From NCBI GenBank assembly GCA_013398295.1, contig VZSF01010489.1, positions 197,496 through 261,495 of the forward strand: a stretch of 64,000 nucleotides of DNA. Reading direction: 5' to 3'. Below the pieces are notes generated by a model. It saw nothing but the letters and a program-made list of their open reading frames with translations. It did no database searches and had not been told where the DNA came from. Made by a program: the position numbers and the translations under genes. Of the stretch, positions 34,601 to 47,622 are shown piece by piece (position 1 is the first letter of the stretch; each line of letters starts with the position of its first letter). The stretch comes from Chionis minor (lineage: Eukaryota > Chordata > Aves > Charadriiformes > Chionididae).

Positions 34601-34978
34601 GATTGCTGCTTATCAGGTTGCAAAATCCAATCCTATATTTAAAGGTCATTTTTTTCGCATCAAATTGTCGAGCCGTTCCACCCTAGAACTGGGTCAGCCT
34701 GCTCGGCAAAAGCTATAAACACTCAACGTTGCATGTGCAACACTCTGCCAAAAGAAAATGAAAATTACCCGTTTACGTGGGCAACGGGAGATACAAAAAC
34801 ATTTTAAAGAATTGCATTTTGGAACAGAACCAGAAATTTGGAAGTTATGAAAATTAACTTGATCTGAAAAATTTTACCAGTTCTAATAAGAAACCAAGAC
34901 AAGGCTTTCCTAGTATTCATAAAAACTCTAGTTTAGCTTAAGAATCTGTGACTCTTGACTCCTGCCATCATTTTCATA

Positions 34979-35031
34979 TTGCCTGCAATATTCATATTTT
35001 CGTTTGCCCGCAATTTTCATATTGCAGGCAA
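34979..35031. repeat. 13-bp perfect inverted repeat with nested direct repeats
   Basis: The arm TTGCCTGCAATAT (34979-34991) is the exact reverse complement of ATATTGCAGGCAA (35019-35031), with a 27-base spacer. The string TTTTCATATTGC occurs at 34971-34982 and again from 35014, giving a direct repeat that overlaps the inverted one. The arrangement could fold into a stem-loop. It could be the trace of a small template-switch duplication or a protein-binding palindrome. Confidence 0.9.
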
Positions 35032-35980
35032 GCTGAAAGATTTTGGACTCCTGTAGTGTATTTCCTAAAGAAGCTTCTCACTTGTAAACACATACAGAAA
35101 GCGGGGGGGAAAGATCAAAACAGAGAAGTGATGCTGGCTACAGAAAAGGACAATAGGGAAATAGTACATTCTCACTGGGAAGCGGTCTCTGTAAGTTGCT
35201 GTGCAAAAGGACCCATGTGCCGCAGGTAACCGTGCATGTACCCTTCCAGAGGTGGAGGAACCACCCTGACTTTCAGATCCAAAAAGACGACTTCTACTGC
35301 AATGCAAGGAAGCCACGCATCCTCGCCAAATTACGTTTTGCAAGCAAAACAATATTAACTGCAAAAGTAGAACTGATTGACCTTAAAAAGAAGACAAATG
35401 AACCCGTGAAAGTCCTAAATGTATTTGTGGCTACTCTTCCAGCCTCAGCACATCACACCATGCCCAGGCACTAGAGCACCTCCCCATGGACCACAACGCT
35501 CAGTCCCAGGTGTGTCGCTATCCCATGCCTAGACACAGCAGGGCAATCCAAGGGCAACCTATCAATCTGCAGTTTGGATTTCCTAACTTTTGTTAGCTTG
35601 GCCATAGTTTTAACATGACTAAAATATAGACTTTTCTATGTTCATCCGTAACATCCTGCAGATGCCAGCCACTGCTGTGGTTCAAATGCTAATGAAAACA
35701 TCTCAACGAGACCGCTACTCCATGGGACAATTGACTCATGCAATAGCCACGACACTATCTGAGTCGGGAACAGCAAACAAGGTGAATGAGGTAAGGGAGG
35801 TCATTCTTCATAGCAGTGGTCTCAGGAGAACGGGGGAATCCAAAAATAAGACTTTTGTTGACTGGATGCCCTTGAGCTGGCAACCAAGCTGACTTGCTAA
35901 TGAAGCCAACATTAGACATCAGCCTGGGCTTGCTGCTGCCAAGCAATCCCAGTAACCAGCAAGAGTTAGCAGGAGAGAGA

Positions 35981-36085
35981 CTGTGTGATTTAATAGATTA
36001 AGAAATAGGCTAGAAGCCAGTCACTCCTGAGTTTTAATCCTGGCTCTGACATCAGTTGGGCTTGGAACCTGCGGATGTGAAATTT
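35981..36085 (+). repeat. MIR-like SINE relic, core
   Basis: The text 'gtgtgatttaatagattaag', 'gctagaagccagtcactcct', 'gagttttaatcctggctctg' and 'acatcagttgggcttggaac' follows the 5' half and core of a MIR SINE ('gtggttaagagc', 'gagccagactcctgggttc', 'aatcccggctctgccacttac', 'ctgtgtgaccttggg'). It is one of the better-preserved MIR pieces in the window. Confidence 0.65.
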
Positions 36086-39000
36086 GTGCTTTTAAACCCT
36101 GCTGGATGTAAGGGTGCATTAACTGGGAGGTGAAGCGGCTGCTGCCCTACACACGCTCCCATTCCCTGCCGTCAGCACCGCCACCTGCAGCACGCGTGTC
36201 AGCACACGTGACATAGCCCAAAACACAGCCCTCATGCTCCTCATTCATGGAGGGAACCTGAGGAGCAAGTCTGAAATTCAGATTATTCTACCACCAGCCA
36301 GCGCGTCCGTGTCCTGACAGGGGACAGCTCAGCTTTTAAGTTTGTCACTTAAGCTCTACTGAGCTTAAGGGAGTTACTCCAGTATTGCAGCCCGGCAGCC
36401 TGGCTTGCTGCCCTTGCTTCTTTCAAATCCTGCTCTTGAAAGTCTTACTACTGACATTTATAGGGAAACCCTTCCTCCAGCCCTGGCCCCTGAGATTGAT
36501 GGACCTTCGGTTAACTGAAGCTCTTCGGTTATATGGATCTGGCTGTTGCTATAAGGCAGCAAGGTGTCAGCTGGCAGCACCCTTACTCTGATCTGCAAAA
36601 GTCTACATTGGCAACTTAAAGGAGGTCGATAATGTCTGCAAGTTACATTTCTGACAGAGCAAAATTTTCTGGATTCTCTGAAATAAAGAATTGTGGAGGC
36701 TTTTGTGTTCCATTTCCTGAAAAGCAGTTTCTAAAAATGTCTTAAGACAGGGAAAATCCTAGCAAAAATATTCATTAGAAAAATAAAATCTGTTGATTTG
36801 TATCATGATCATCCCAGTTTTCACTTAATGATTTGGTCCATACAGAGTTTTTGGCAGAGGTGTGACTTTTGAAGGTGACAGTGTCCATTTAACTCAAATT
36901 CAGTACCTCCTCTCTTGCTGTACCTGTCTGGCTTCTGTGTGTTCAGCAATCAGAATAAAAGCCAATTGATTTTAAGTTATAATCATTCTGCAACCTTGGA
37001 GGTGCATTGAAAGGAAAAAAAACTCCAGCACCCTCTGCTGTCTGCACACAACCTTCGCGGGGATCCACCACCACTAATTCTGGACATTTACAATATATAC
37101 ATCGGCTTCACACAGGCTGCAGAAATCTCAGTGCCGGAAGGGGCTGTTGAAGGGACTCATTTTAGATGACCAGTTTGAGGCAAGATGACATCCTACAAGC
37201 TGTCCATCAAGCACAAAGGAAATCTAAGCTATTTGCTCAGGGGGAGGCGTGCTCACAGGTATCTGCAGCAGATAAATCCCACCTTGATAGTCCGAACTAG
37301 AAGAAATGGAAAGCTTTGGCAGGAGGAGGCATCACAGCAGATGGTCTCGTCAGACTTTGTGCCCACGTACACGCAGGCTAAATTTGGTAGAGCAGAGTGA
37401 GAAAACTGTGTTCAGGTTGCAGGAAGAGATTCTGCTCCCTACCAGCCAGAGAAAAGCGTGAAACTCCAAGGAACAACACAGCCAGGAGGAGCCAGAAGGG
37501 CAGGAACTGCTGTGCTGGAGAAGCACCTATTTGCTATTAAATTAGGGCTCCAAAAGCTTTGCTCTCACCTAGCTCACTCCCATGTCAGCCCAAACAGCTG
37601 AATTTCAGGAGCTGCATTTTTGTTGTAATAAATTGCCTATCTCCCGCCACCAACATGTGGGAAGGACTAAGACCTGACAAAAATACGTTACGGAGATGTT
37701 ACATTCAGCTCCTGCAAAGTACCTTTAGTACCTCAAGTACCTCTACAACTCACGGGTACCCGGCTGACTCTAAAAGTCCATGCTAAGGAGATCTTCATAT
37801 TAAAAAACTTGGATGAATCAACATCTTCAGCCAGGAGGCAGAAGGAGCAGATTTCTTTCCAAAATCCATGTTCACATTGGGGAGAAGAATCAGACACTTT
37901 CACCAGCAGCAGTTTCAGTGTTGAAGAGATACGTCTCATACCTTCTCTTGCCATTTTGCCTATTGGAGATGGGAACGAGTGCGTTTCTTCATCATCCCTG
38001 ATGGGATTTTCTCTTGAAAATTATATAGTTATCCAAAGAAAACAGAGATGCTCTTAAATATCGTGTCAAAAAATAAGATCATCTGTTGGCCCTATGAAAG
38101 CACATGTGAAATCACAGCTAAAGAAAACTTGTACTTTTGAAAGAACTGAACTAATATCTTTGTTTATTCCATGCATGCACGCCAGCAGTAATTTAACTTC
38201 AGAAAGCAGTAATTTCAAGCAGCTCTAGCTGCCATGATTCACCGTTGTGAATGATTTTGCCTCTCACAGCAAACCGGGAAGTGGTGTGAATGGCTTATTT
38301 TCCTGCTTCAATAAACTGACTCGTCATTTTACAGATTTGTCTTTGTTTCTTATTTGCCTCCGACATAAAAATAATCTGCAGAATCAAAGGAAAAGACCTG
38401 AAGGGAATGATGATCTCAAAACTTATTTAGTCGTGCACATGTGCGTGGGAGCAGCCGCTCTCGCTTCCTGCCAGTCACCTGTCCACTGCGGTTTTCCACG
38501 TCCAAGTACGTTCCTGCAAGACGGAACTTTATCTTTTCGGCAATTACTCAAACACAGCCAAATTTAAATGCCAGATAAAACTGGAAAGCTCTGTTTTGGA
38601 CAAACTCCCACCTCGCTTTTTGTTTCAAAACAGAAGTGTGAAGTAAAAAGAGACATCATTTTTTCCAGCAAAGTGAAAATCAGTGCATCTCAACACCCAG
38701 TTAGCACATCTGGGGTTTGACCCAACTCATTTTTTACGTGACCCAAGAAGGCTGCCAGCGAGGCCGTCTGTGAGCGCCCAGGGCCCAGAGAAAAGCTTCA
38801 TCTTCAGCTGACGTTGAACACCGCTCCGCATGGGCCGTACTTCTGCAAATCTGCCCACGCCGTTTCTCAAAAAGTTTTATTTTCCACAGCCCACGTGTCT
38901 AAAAAACTCCAGCATGGTGATAACACACATCCTCATGAACAACGCTCGAAGTGCTCTCTGTCTTCTATATACGTTGAGACATTTTTCAGCCCTACCTGAA

Positions 39001-40593
39001 AGAAAGTATGATTTTGCTGCAAGTACCTATGCAGCTCTTTAAACGCTTTCTGAAATGGTTTCCCTTTTGTACCAGCTGCAAAAGGATTTCCTGGAGCAAG
39101 CCAGTGACTAAGGTCTGCGTGACACCACTCGGCTAGCTTTTTCCAGTAGGTACATCTGGATGGAGACTTGGCTTTATTGCTACGGTTTGCAACCAAAGTC
39201 AACAGCGAATGTCAGCGAGCCCAAAGTCTGCTCTGGTTGGGAAAGTGCCCCGCAACGTGCCCTCGAAGCATGTGGCTGCCCAGCACGGCCAGTCCTGGGA
39301 CAGGCAGGGTGTCCTTTGGGATGAGCGGAGCCCACACTGCCATCCTGCCTGAAGAGGCAGGACCTTGCAGCACCTTTTACACCTCTTGTTCTTCTGACCC
39401 TCTCTGCAGACCAGCTTTTCATTTAGGAAATGTTAATCATTCCTTTTGCTCCCTTTTTGTTAGCATTTACCACCCATACCTAGGCAAAAGATGTTTGCAA
39501 ACTCCAAAAGTCCCCCTGGCCACCCCATCGCCAAGGTCAGCTGGATGCTGCTGGGTGGGGATGGAGAGCATCTTTGGAGACCTCGCAGCCTCCCCAAATG
39601 GCTGATGCAGACGGCAGAGTTTTGTACCCTCGTAGCACTATGTTCCGGGACCAAACAACCGTCCGCTTAACCTGAGCCTTGCTGCTACGGCTTTCAGAGA
39701 GGTAAATTACTACAGCTCACTCTTTTCCAACTGGAAATGATTATGGCTTTGTTGCTACTGAGGGTGCTCCTTGGCAGGCAGCCCAGGCACCACAGGTAAT
39801 GGCCACAACAGGAGGTGCCGCAGAGACGTTGGCATTTCATCGCAGGGGAGAAAAGGGGGGAAAACGCACTATCTGCGAGCCCAACACAAACAGCTCAGGG
39901 TAAACCCATTTGTCAGAGTGGCAACTGACCTTTTCCATTCACCTGTGATTAAGGAACCAGATTTGTTCATTAAGGCCAATAAACCAAATTAAGACGGCTG
40001 GGTGCAGGGGATTCAAGCAGCTTTTGCCATCCCACTCCTTGAACTCATCTTATTAGAGCAGCCTGGGAAGTGGAAGGAGTAACTCAGGGCAGGTCAGGGC
40101 AAAGCAGTGCTAAATCTGTGTCTCTCGACCCGTTGTTAATCATCTATTCTCTTTCTATAAACGAATTTGGAATGTGGAGCAAATCATACTAAAAGATTTC
40201 TCCTCCTTGCTGAATACTTCAGGAGCTTTAAGGAATTCAGCTCAGGAGCAATGCTTCATTCAGGGCTGTTGATTAGTTCCACCGTGGAGTGCACTAGACA
40301 AGACAATAAGTGGACGACAGACACAGTGATTCATAGATTACTCTGCTGAGAGTTGCAGGTGTTTTGGGATCGAATGAAAGGAAAGGAGGTTGGGTCAGTT
40401 CTCAAACCGCCTTCCTGTTAAAGGATTAGCACGGGTAGCTCAAAGTTATTAAAATGACTCTCATAAATGTAAAAGTTGGAGTTTTTCCTCAAAATTGCCT
40501 TTTTTTTTCAAACACACACCACTCTTTCCTAGTAGAAACAGCAAATATCTCATGTTTTGAGTTAGCGGCAGCAGCAAACTGAAAGCAAAGAAA

Positions 40594-40625
40594 GGGGCCG
40601 GATCCTCACCTGGTGTAAACAGGAA
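40594..40625. repeat. Short palindromic-repeat arm
   Basis: The string 'aggggccggatcctcacctg' followed by 'gtgtaaacagg' matches the terminal arm of the 'ggccagatcctcagctggtgtaaat' type seen in ancient amniote repeats. Only the arm survives. Confidence 0.45.
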
Positions 40626-40839
40626 GAGTTTCCGGAAAACTTTGTGCAGCAGTCCAAAAAACACATTTAACCAAAGCCCTGAAACTTTTCTCACTTCCCA
40701 GGGAGGGTTGAATGTTATAAAACGGGTGCAATTACTGAAGGTACAGGTATACAACTATAAACCCCTTTCCCTTTATCAGTATGAAGTATAAATACTACAC
40801 GATAAAAGGATTTTAGTGGAGTTAGAGAAAAGGAGGGAG

Positions 40840-40900
40840 TATTATGCACCTCACTGAAGCCAACAGAGGAGAGTTTCTGCCTTAGCCTGGGGAGAGCTGG
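40840..40900. repeat. Possible palindromic-repeat centre
   Basis: The text 'cctcactgaagccaacagag' followed by 'gagagtttctgcctt' resembles the 'cattgaagtcaatgggagttttgcc' centre of the palindromic elements. It is short and diverged. Confidence 0.35.
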
Positions 40901-41390
40901 AGCACGGGGGGTGCCAGCCTCAGCGGGGGGACACAGGGACAGCTCTGCCAGGTGCCACGGCTACCTGTTCACCTAAGGGCACATCAGCAGGGAGAGAAGG
41001 CAAAGGGGTTTTGCTTTCCAGGAGTGCAGCCGGGAGAGAATAACTGTAATTTAACCACGTGCCCTGCTTAGCTACAGCAGAGAGCTGATGCTGCTGCAAG
41101 CGTCCGTCCACCTGCCCCTTTTGCAGGCACCGCCAGAGAAACCAAGTGCCACATTTTCCTAAGATAAAGCGAAGGCCACTGTTTCTCCATCACCTTCCAC
41201 AGGATCCAACAGCGACGATGCCCCTCCACGCCGCGCTGCCAAGCCTCGCAGAACCCTGCGCTTACATTCACAGGCCCTCAAGGAACAAGTCACCAACATA
41301 CTTTCAAATTCGGTGCTTCAAATGGGTATGCAAATCCCACATTTCATGCATCATGGGGTGTTTTACGCTTTGGCAAGAAATGAAAGTCAC

Positions 41391-41995
41391 CTAAGAAGCA
41401 ATTGCCATAATAGGGTGATGAGCACAATAGAAAGACATTTACAGGGCTAAACATATTATTGACGTTTCTGGTGTGATATAGTTTCTGTACAGCAAGACAC
41501 GTAGTTCACATGTCAAAAACATGTTTTCAGTGACTACAATAGGCACATGCAGAAGTGCAGTACAGTACTCTGCTGTTTTACAGACGCTGCCTAAAATGGG
41601 AATTAGGAAGTGTTATTAATTAAAAAGCAATTTGCCTCCACTGTATACTATGAGTAAGGCACTGTGTTCCTCTGGGATTTTAATTTGAGGAGATTCCAAG
41701 CACGTAANTTTTGTCAAATCTCAAAAGATACACTAAACAGGGTAGATGATAAGCAACAGTACATGGTTCAATGATCCTATCTGCTTTTTTCACTCTCAGA
41801 AATATATATATAATAGATTTCTTTTTGTCTTTGATATTTAGAGGATTATTCATTTTCAATCACTTTTCCAGTTCTAAGATGTGCTGTATGGCAACATGCA
41901 CGTTGAGTGCTACACTCTTTAAAGTGCATTTTATCAAATATCCTTAACTTGCAAGTAAAACTATCCTTCTTTGTCTACTTTTCTTTCTTTCTGAC
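41391..41995. promoter_or_regulatory. AT-rich block containing the window's single N
   Basis: This is complex AT-rich sequence with homeodomain-type cores (for example 'gttattaattaaaaagcaat' near 41614-41633), and it looks like conserved non-coding DNA. One ambiguous base (N) lies at 41708, which marks an unresolved assembly position, not biology. Confidence 0.3.
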
Positions 41996-44150
41996 TTGCA
42001 ACCACGAAAGCAGATTTGGGCTGCTAAGAGCAGTTCCCAGCCAACACACTTCTTCAGGGGACGGTGGCGGCTCCCCACTGCTGCCCGTGCCCCCCTACCC
42101 ACCCCCAGTTTCCCCAGGGCTGGCGTCTGGGTATCAGGTGAGCAATCCTCGACTTGCATTTCTTGCAACCTAGTTAGCAAAATATTCCAAGTGATGGAGG
42201 GCGAGCTAAGCTGCGGAGATCTGAAAGGAGACCAAAAGCTGGAGGAGACGCTCCATCTCCAGCCAAGGCCAAGCCTGGCACAGAGACATAGACCACAGGT
42301 GTCCCCCAGTCAACCCTCAGCTAATGGGGCAGCTTGCTGGCATTGTGGATGGGAAGAACAAGGGCATTCATTTAGCAAACAGCCTCAGCTTTTTCACTTA
42401 GCCTGCAGGGAAAAGTCACACCTGCAACCAGCAGCCAGGAAGAGCCAGGTGGGAAGGTCTCGGCCACACCATCCATGTCAAGGGCACAGTCACAGCCAGG
42501 AAAGGGCAGCACTCCCCGAGACGCCCGCCCACTGCGCCAGCCCCTACAGCCAGTGTGCAGGGGCAGGGCGAGAGGACATGGCGAGGGCTGGTCCCCATGT
42601 GTTTCACCCCAAAGTCCATCATAACAGTCTTTCACTGGAGGGTTAAATAAAATAAAGCACTTTGCTGTCTTTTGGGACACAAAGCTCTGTACCGTGCACA
42701 GCAGGATGAGCTAATACTGCTGAAAAGAAAAACACTAAAAATATTAAAAGGTGCAAGATCATTCGGTACTGAAGCTACTCCAGCCTGACCCAGGATATAA
42801 ATTAATTGCTAAACAGAAGATCTAAACATCCCAAACATGCTGGCCAGGAGAGCATCATGAGGCTGACACCCCGCCGGTCCCTCGCTCCCTCATCTGTCAA
42901 ACCCTAAAAACCACTTGTTTGTAGTTTGTCATGTCACATTAAATTGAAATCTTTCATTGCCTGGCTGGGAAAGGATAATAGAAAGCAACATTTCAAGGTG
43001 ATCTACCCTTCCAAACATAATCTTTAGCTAATTAATAATTAACTAACTATTTATTGGTCAGCTGATACTGCTTGAGATACGGAGTTCCAGGCAATGCACC
43101 AGTGAGATCTCACACTGCAGTACTTCTCTTAATTAAGCACAGGTGAAAGGATGTTTTGGCTAACCCTATTAATCTGGAGGCCCTTCGGGGTAGGAGCAGC
43201 ATGAGTGTGATGTGGCTCTGCATCCTGATTGACCTCTCCAGGCCTTTCCACCTCCTGTTTTCCACCATCCCCAGCTGATGGCACAGCTAACCCTGCCAAA
43301 GAGCCACATCTTCAGAAAAAGCCATGCACAGGCACTGCTCTGACTTCAGGGACCGTTTCCCCCTGGATTTGGCTCACGCTCATGCACCTCTGCATGGGAT
43401 CGGCCATCCGTTCTCCCAGGTACTCCCCAGCCTGCCAACAGCTAAATTTCACACGTGCCTGCAGCCCCCTTGTGGAATGAGGTTTCAAAAACTACGCTGA
43501 AAAGAGGCATTGTTTTAATTTAAGAGCATGGAGGAGTTATTTTTAGCTGCCACGGGGCTGATCCTGCAGGTGCCGCAAGCTCCCGGGGCAGCAGCAGCTT
43601 CCAGCACCTCTCAGGATGCGCTGGAGCCACTGGCGACCTGAGGGAAGAATCCACTCCGTATCGTATTTAAACACCAGCAAAATGTTTGCCTTGTTTCTCT
43701 ACGATCCCTCAGTTGGGGTTTTTTTGTTTTGGTTTAGCCCAGAATTGGGGTTTTTGCTTCGCGGTGGTATTTTTTAGCCCTCTGGTCCAACTCTCTGCTG
43801 GCTGCAGGTCCGGCTTGCAGCCCGCATCGCTGCTGCAGGTTGCCCAAGCGCTGTTCTCACTTTCAGTGTTTCCCCACTCAGGCCCAATAAAATAAATTGC
43901 AAGAGAGATCACGTCACTTCTGATTTCACTTGCCCTGAAAACAGCTCGGTGCTCCTCAAGATGTTACACCCATGAAAATCCCAAGTGGGACGCAGGACCC
44001 AGCAAGTGGTCCAGGAGCCGCGCCGCAGGTTCGTAAAGCACTCGGAGAGAGAAGCACAATTAACATGCGTTTCTTTCCCGGTACGCTTCTAGCAGAGCAT
44101 ATCAAGGAGAAAGCAGGGGAAAAAAAACCCACGTTACGGTGTTTCTAATA
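41996..44150. other. Gene-free stretch, GC-richer at left
   Basis: From about 42040 to 42600 the DNA is GC-rich but CpG-poor, and a plus-strand frame of 216 codons is open across it. The frame is dominated by compositionally expected residues and matches nothing known to me. The interval 42890-43060 is AT-rich and complex. A palindromic-repeat relic lies at 43554-43622. Confidence 0.6.
43554..43622. repeat. Palindromic amniote repeat relic with both arms
   Basis: The left arm CTGATCCTGCAGGTGC (43559-43574) and right arm GCACCTCTCAGGATGC (43605-43620) are imperfect reverse complements. They match the old reptile/bird repeat plan 'gatcctgcaaggtgctgag ... ctcagcacctcgcaggatc'. The centre has been replaced by a CAG-rich string. 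Confidence 0.65.
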
Positions 44151-45470
44151 AACTAAGAAACTTTTTTGACTTTCATGATGTACATATGGCCGTTAATTTC
44201 AATGTCATGTTATGATTTTTGGCTGAGCCAACAGTACGTATGTATGGATGGAAGCAAGCAAAACAAATGCATTTCGTATTCAAATTTATACAACTCCATA
44301 CATTTTTATGCTGTTTATTTGAAAATTAATTTTGGCTCAGGCCTTAGAGACAGCAAATGTTGTCAAGATTTGAGGGCTACCTGAAAAGCCTTGGGGACAG
44401 CATTACCCTTATGCATAAGAAACAGCAAAATAAAATAAAAATAAATGAATTTCCAAATACGTCATGGCTAATCCCTTGAGCTGACCTACAAATGAATTAT
44501 AGAGGGTTTGCTACAGGACTGAGTAGATCTTGTGATTTCACTGAGAGATTTATCTTATTTTCCAACTTATTTTCATATCTTATTTCCTTTTCTTTTAGAA
44601 TTAGACTGTAAATAAAAGAGCTAAGACCGAATGAAGCTCCCTTTCACCGCACTCATATTGGATTGATAAATTAAAATAGTGAGATGAGTTTTGTATGACC
44701 CATCCTCGAGGATTTGGGAAATTTAGCCGATGCAAAACAAGGCATTAATTTGGAGAGGCCTAGCTACTTACAATGCTTAGTATTCTGACAATGATGAATG
44801 GCATCATTCCAAGCAAATGGTAATTTCACTTTTTGTGACAGTACTTTAGAGCAAAACCGACTTTCTTCACACAAAGAATTTGCAATCCTATTGAACAGAG
44901 GCTGTACCTGAATATCAGAAATCCTTCATTGTTTAAGTATCATCTGATATTCTTGATTGGCTCCAGACTGAAGGTTGCAGTTGAATTAGGGAGAACGGAG
45001 GTTAAGTCCTAACCTTGAAAGATTTAGCAGCCATTGAAACACTGCCTTTGGGCACTTATTGGCCTGTATTTATCAAAAAACTTTTCAATTCAATGAGGGG
45101 AGGGAGAAAACACAAAACTTGTCACATTCATCAAGTGAAGCCACTGGAAAGACATCTACAGAAGAACACCCAAAAAGCATAATCTTTCAGAAGAGCTGAT
45201 AGAAATGGTAATTGGATGGGATGAAGAATAATACTTCTAAAGCAGGGGTATAGAGAATATCGCTAAAAAATCAAGGTCAGGAGAAGAGAATGTATCCTTT
45301 TCAACTTAATAAAACTTACGCTTGCCTTTTGTATTGCGGAAAACATTCCAGGTACCATCTCTAATTTATTTCTGCACAAACACTTCTGAGTGAAAACAGA
45401 ATTACAGACAAACTGGAAGTATGTTTTCTTTTAGCATACGTGCAGCAAACATAAAAGCATTGTTAGCAGA
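44151..45470. promoter_or_regulatory. Long AT-rich candidate conserved non-coding region
   Basis: About 1.3 kb of complex, non-repetitive AT-rich sequence has no transposon traces and no convincing open frame. Sub-blocks such as 44620-44840 contain spaced homeodomain-type and TGGCATCATTCCAAGCAAAT-like strings. Absence of repeats over more than a kilobase, next to repeat-bearing DNA, is compatible with constraint. This is inferred from texture only. Confidence 0.35.
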
Positions 45471-47559
45471 TACAATCGGGGGGGGGGAAACCACAACACA
45501 AAACAAACTCCAGGACTTCCCTATTATTTAGAAATGTGGCTCAGCCTTCAGAAACACAGAGAGCATCTTTAAAAAAACATCTCCCTAAGGCACTCGAAAG
45601 CCACCTTCTATGATTGGCAAAGAGCACTGACATTGTCTCCTAAACAGGGAACAGAAATGATGAATCATAAAAACTTGATTGCACTTCTTCCTGCCTCCTT
45701 ACTAACAAGCTAATCAGAGACCACGAAGCGAGTGTCATGTGTAAACGGATGAGTTGTACAGGGATGCTATATTGTCCCATTTTTATCTTGCACAAACACC
45801 TCTGGCTTGAACTTTGAAGGCTTTTGGCACATTTCTCAGGTTTTGTATCAGGGGTCCTATCCAGCTGGTGAAGAAGGGGAAATACTGAAGTACTGTGTCG
45901 CTCTGCTCGCCGGAGTTGCACGGATGCAGGTGTCTCCTTACTGACGAAGACATCAGCTAAGGGGAAAAAAATCTGCAAAAGGTCAGTATCTACAGACATG
46001 AAGTCTCCAGGCAGCTCTCTAAACAGTTAACAGAAACAGCACCTACTACCAAAACATCCCCATAAATAACTCCCGTAATGAAAGTAGAGATGAAAGCATT
46101 TGTTAATTTTCCATAGTCTGGGGAATTTGGCTATCGATGCCTATTAATCCAGGAAATATAGCATTATATCTGTCAAGAGCTTCTCAGGATGTAGGGCTGG
46201 AGGAATAACCTATGATTTGTGCTGACAACATTTTCTTCACCAGACCATGTAGTGTATTTTAGGGTTACGGTGCATTTGGCAACAGCATTGACTAATCTGC
46301 TCAGGGCACTATTGCTCATCACTGAGGCTCTCCCGCTCCAAGGTGCCTGAAAAGCAGCCTTTGCCAACCAGAACTGCAGGTGGTCCCCACCTAAAAAACC
46401 ATCACCTGCAACACATGGCAGGGGTAGGTCAGCGAAGACACACTGACACGATGAAAACTGCAACGGAGCACAAAAATACATAGCAGCAGCCCCAAAATCT
46501 GTAATTTGGGGCGAAACCTACCATCTGTTCTTCAACACCTTGACATCAAGAAAGCAGTTACCGGGATGCCCTGGTGTGCCTAGGCATTTGTGGACATATG
46601 GTACGTTTTACCATTAACTGCAAATTTCCTTGCTTTTATTGTTTTCTGTCACAAGCATAATGTTTCCTTTAATGCACATTTGTTGCGTGAACGTATTTAT
46701 TATACGTTGCGTGTTTTTCCCAGCCGCTCCCCACTTCTCCTTCGCTTTCTTGGTCTCCACACTGGTCCAGGCCATACCCGGCAAGGCCCCATCCTGGGGA
46801 TGCCAACTGCCCTGCAGAACTTCGGGCATTCATTTCAGCATTAAAAATTCTACATCCCATGACAGGGGTCTGCACTCCAGGCTCTGTGTTTTCCTCCATG
46901 TTGCTCAAAAACCCCTTTAAATCACCATCCAACAAGTATTTCTCCTCTACACTCCTCCTCAGCACATGGACCTGCCAAGTGTCCCCATGCTCTGCACCAC
47001 CCTACAGACGACCAATCTCCTCAAGTAATTTCTTAAGCATTTTATTTTCCTGCCCAAACCAGATGGGATGTGTCTTTGCCCCATGTCTGCACCATGCTGG
47101 GTCTCCTCCGTCGTCCCACCATCATAACCCCAGGGAGAAAACCAGCAGCTCAAGGGAAAAGTCAGTTATATTCCTGGGAACTCAGTCTCACACAATTCCT
47201 ACACGGTCACAGCTGAGGCAAACCCACATCCACCTCAGTGTCTCTGAAAGAGCCAGGGAAAGACTTTTCAGGACATGACCTGTAACTACAGAGGTACAAA
47301 CTGGATGGCCACAGTCCACACGGTGATGGTGAGACTGGAATGGTCACGCTATCGGTGATGAAAGAAAGAGGTATTTACAAGATCAGTGCTTTTCGGTAAA
47401 AGCTGACTGCAAGCATCTAGAAAATTAAATATATACTAGCCATAAAAAGAGCTAACCTCTTAAACCCACAACAGGGAAAAAAAATATTCAGTAAAATTCC
47501 TGTATCACCTGCAACTATTTGGAGGCAGATCTTACATCTACGCAATCCTCAGAGCTGCC

Positions 47560-47622
47560 CTTTCATATCAGTGCAAGTTTTGACCAAGCAGAAGTTGAGC
47601 AAACACCTCAGGATTTGGCCTT
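47560..47622. repeat. Ancient amniote repeat fragment
   Basis: The text 'tttcatatcagtgcaagttt', 'tgaccaagcagaagttgagc' and 'cctcaggatttggcctt' matches the plan 'atatcagtggaagttttgcc ... gactgcaggatttggccc' seen in old reptile/bird repeats. Only one half is preserved. Confidence 0.5.

Larger units (their letters stand above)
34601..41390. other. Gene-free stretch of ordinary composition
   Basis: Nothing resembling a gene is seen. It holds a MIR-like relic (35981-36085), small palindromic-repeat pieces (40594-40625, 40840-40900) and a short triple repeat of AGTACCT-type units at 37718-37742. Complex AT-rich sequence at about 36640-37015 could be conserved. The frames near 39168-39605 and elsewhere are unrecognised and in GC-richer patches. 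Confidence 0.6.

Noticed and set aside
39168..39605. 145-codon frame
   Set aside because: It is not initiated by a convincing start context, overlaps an antisense frame and has no recognisable product.
41996..42646. 216-codon open frame, the longest in the window
   Set aside because: It lies in GC-rich, CpG-poor DNA with an overlapping antisense frame. No recognisable domain or splice context is present.
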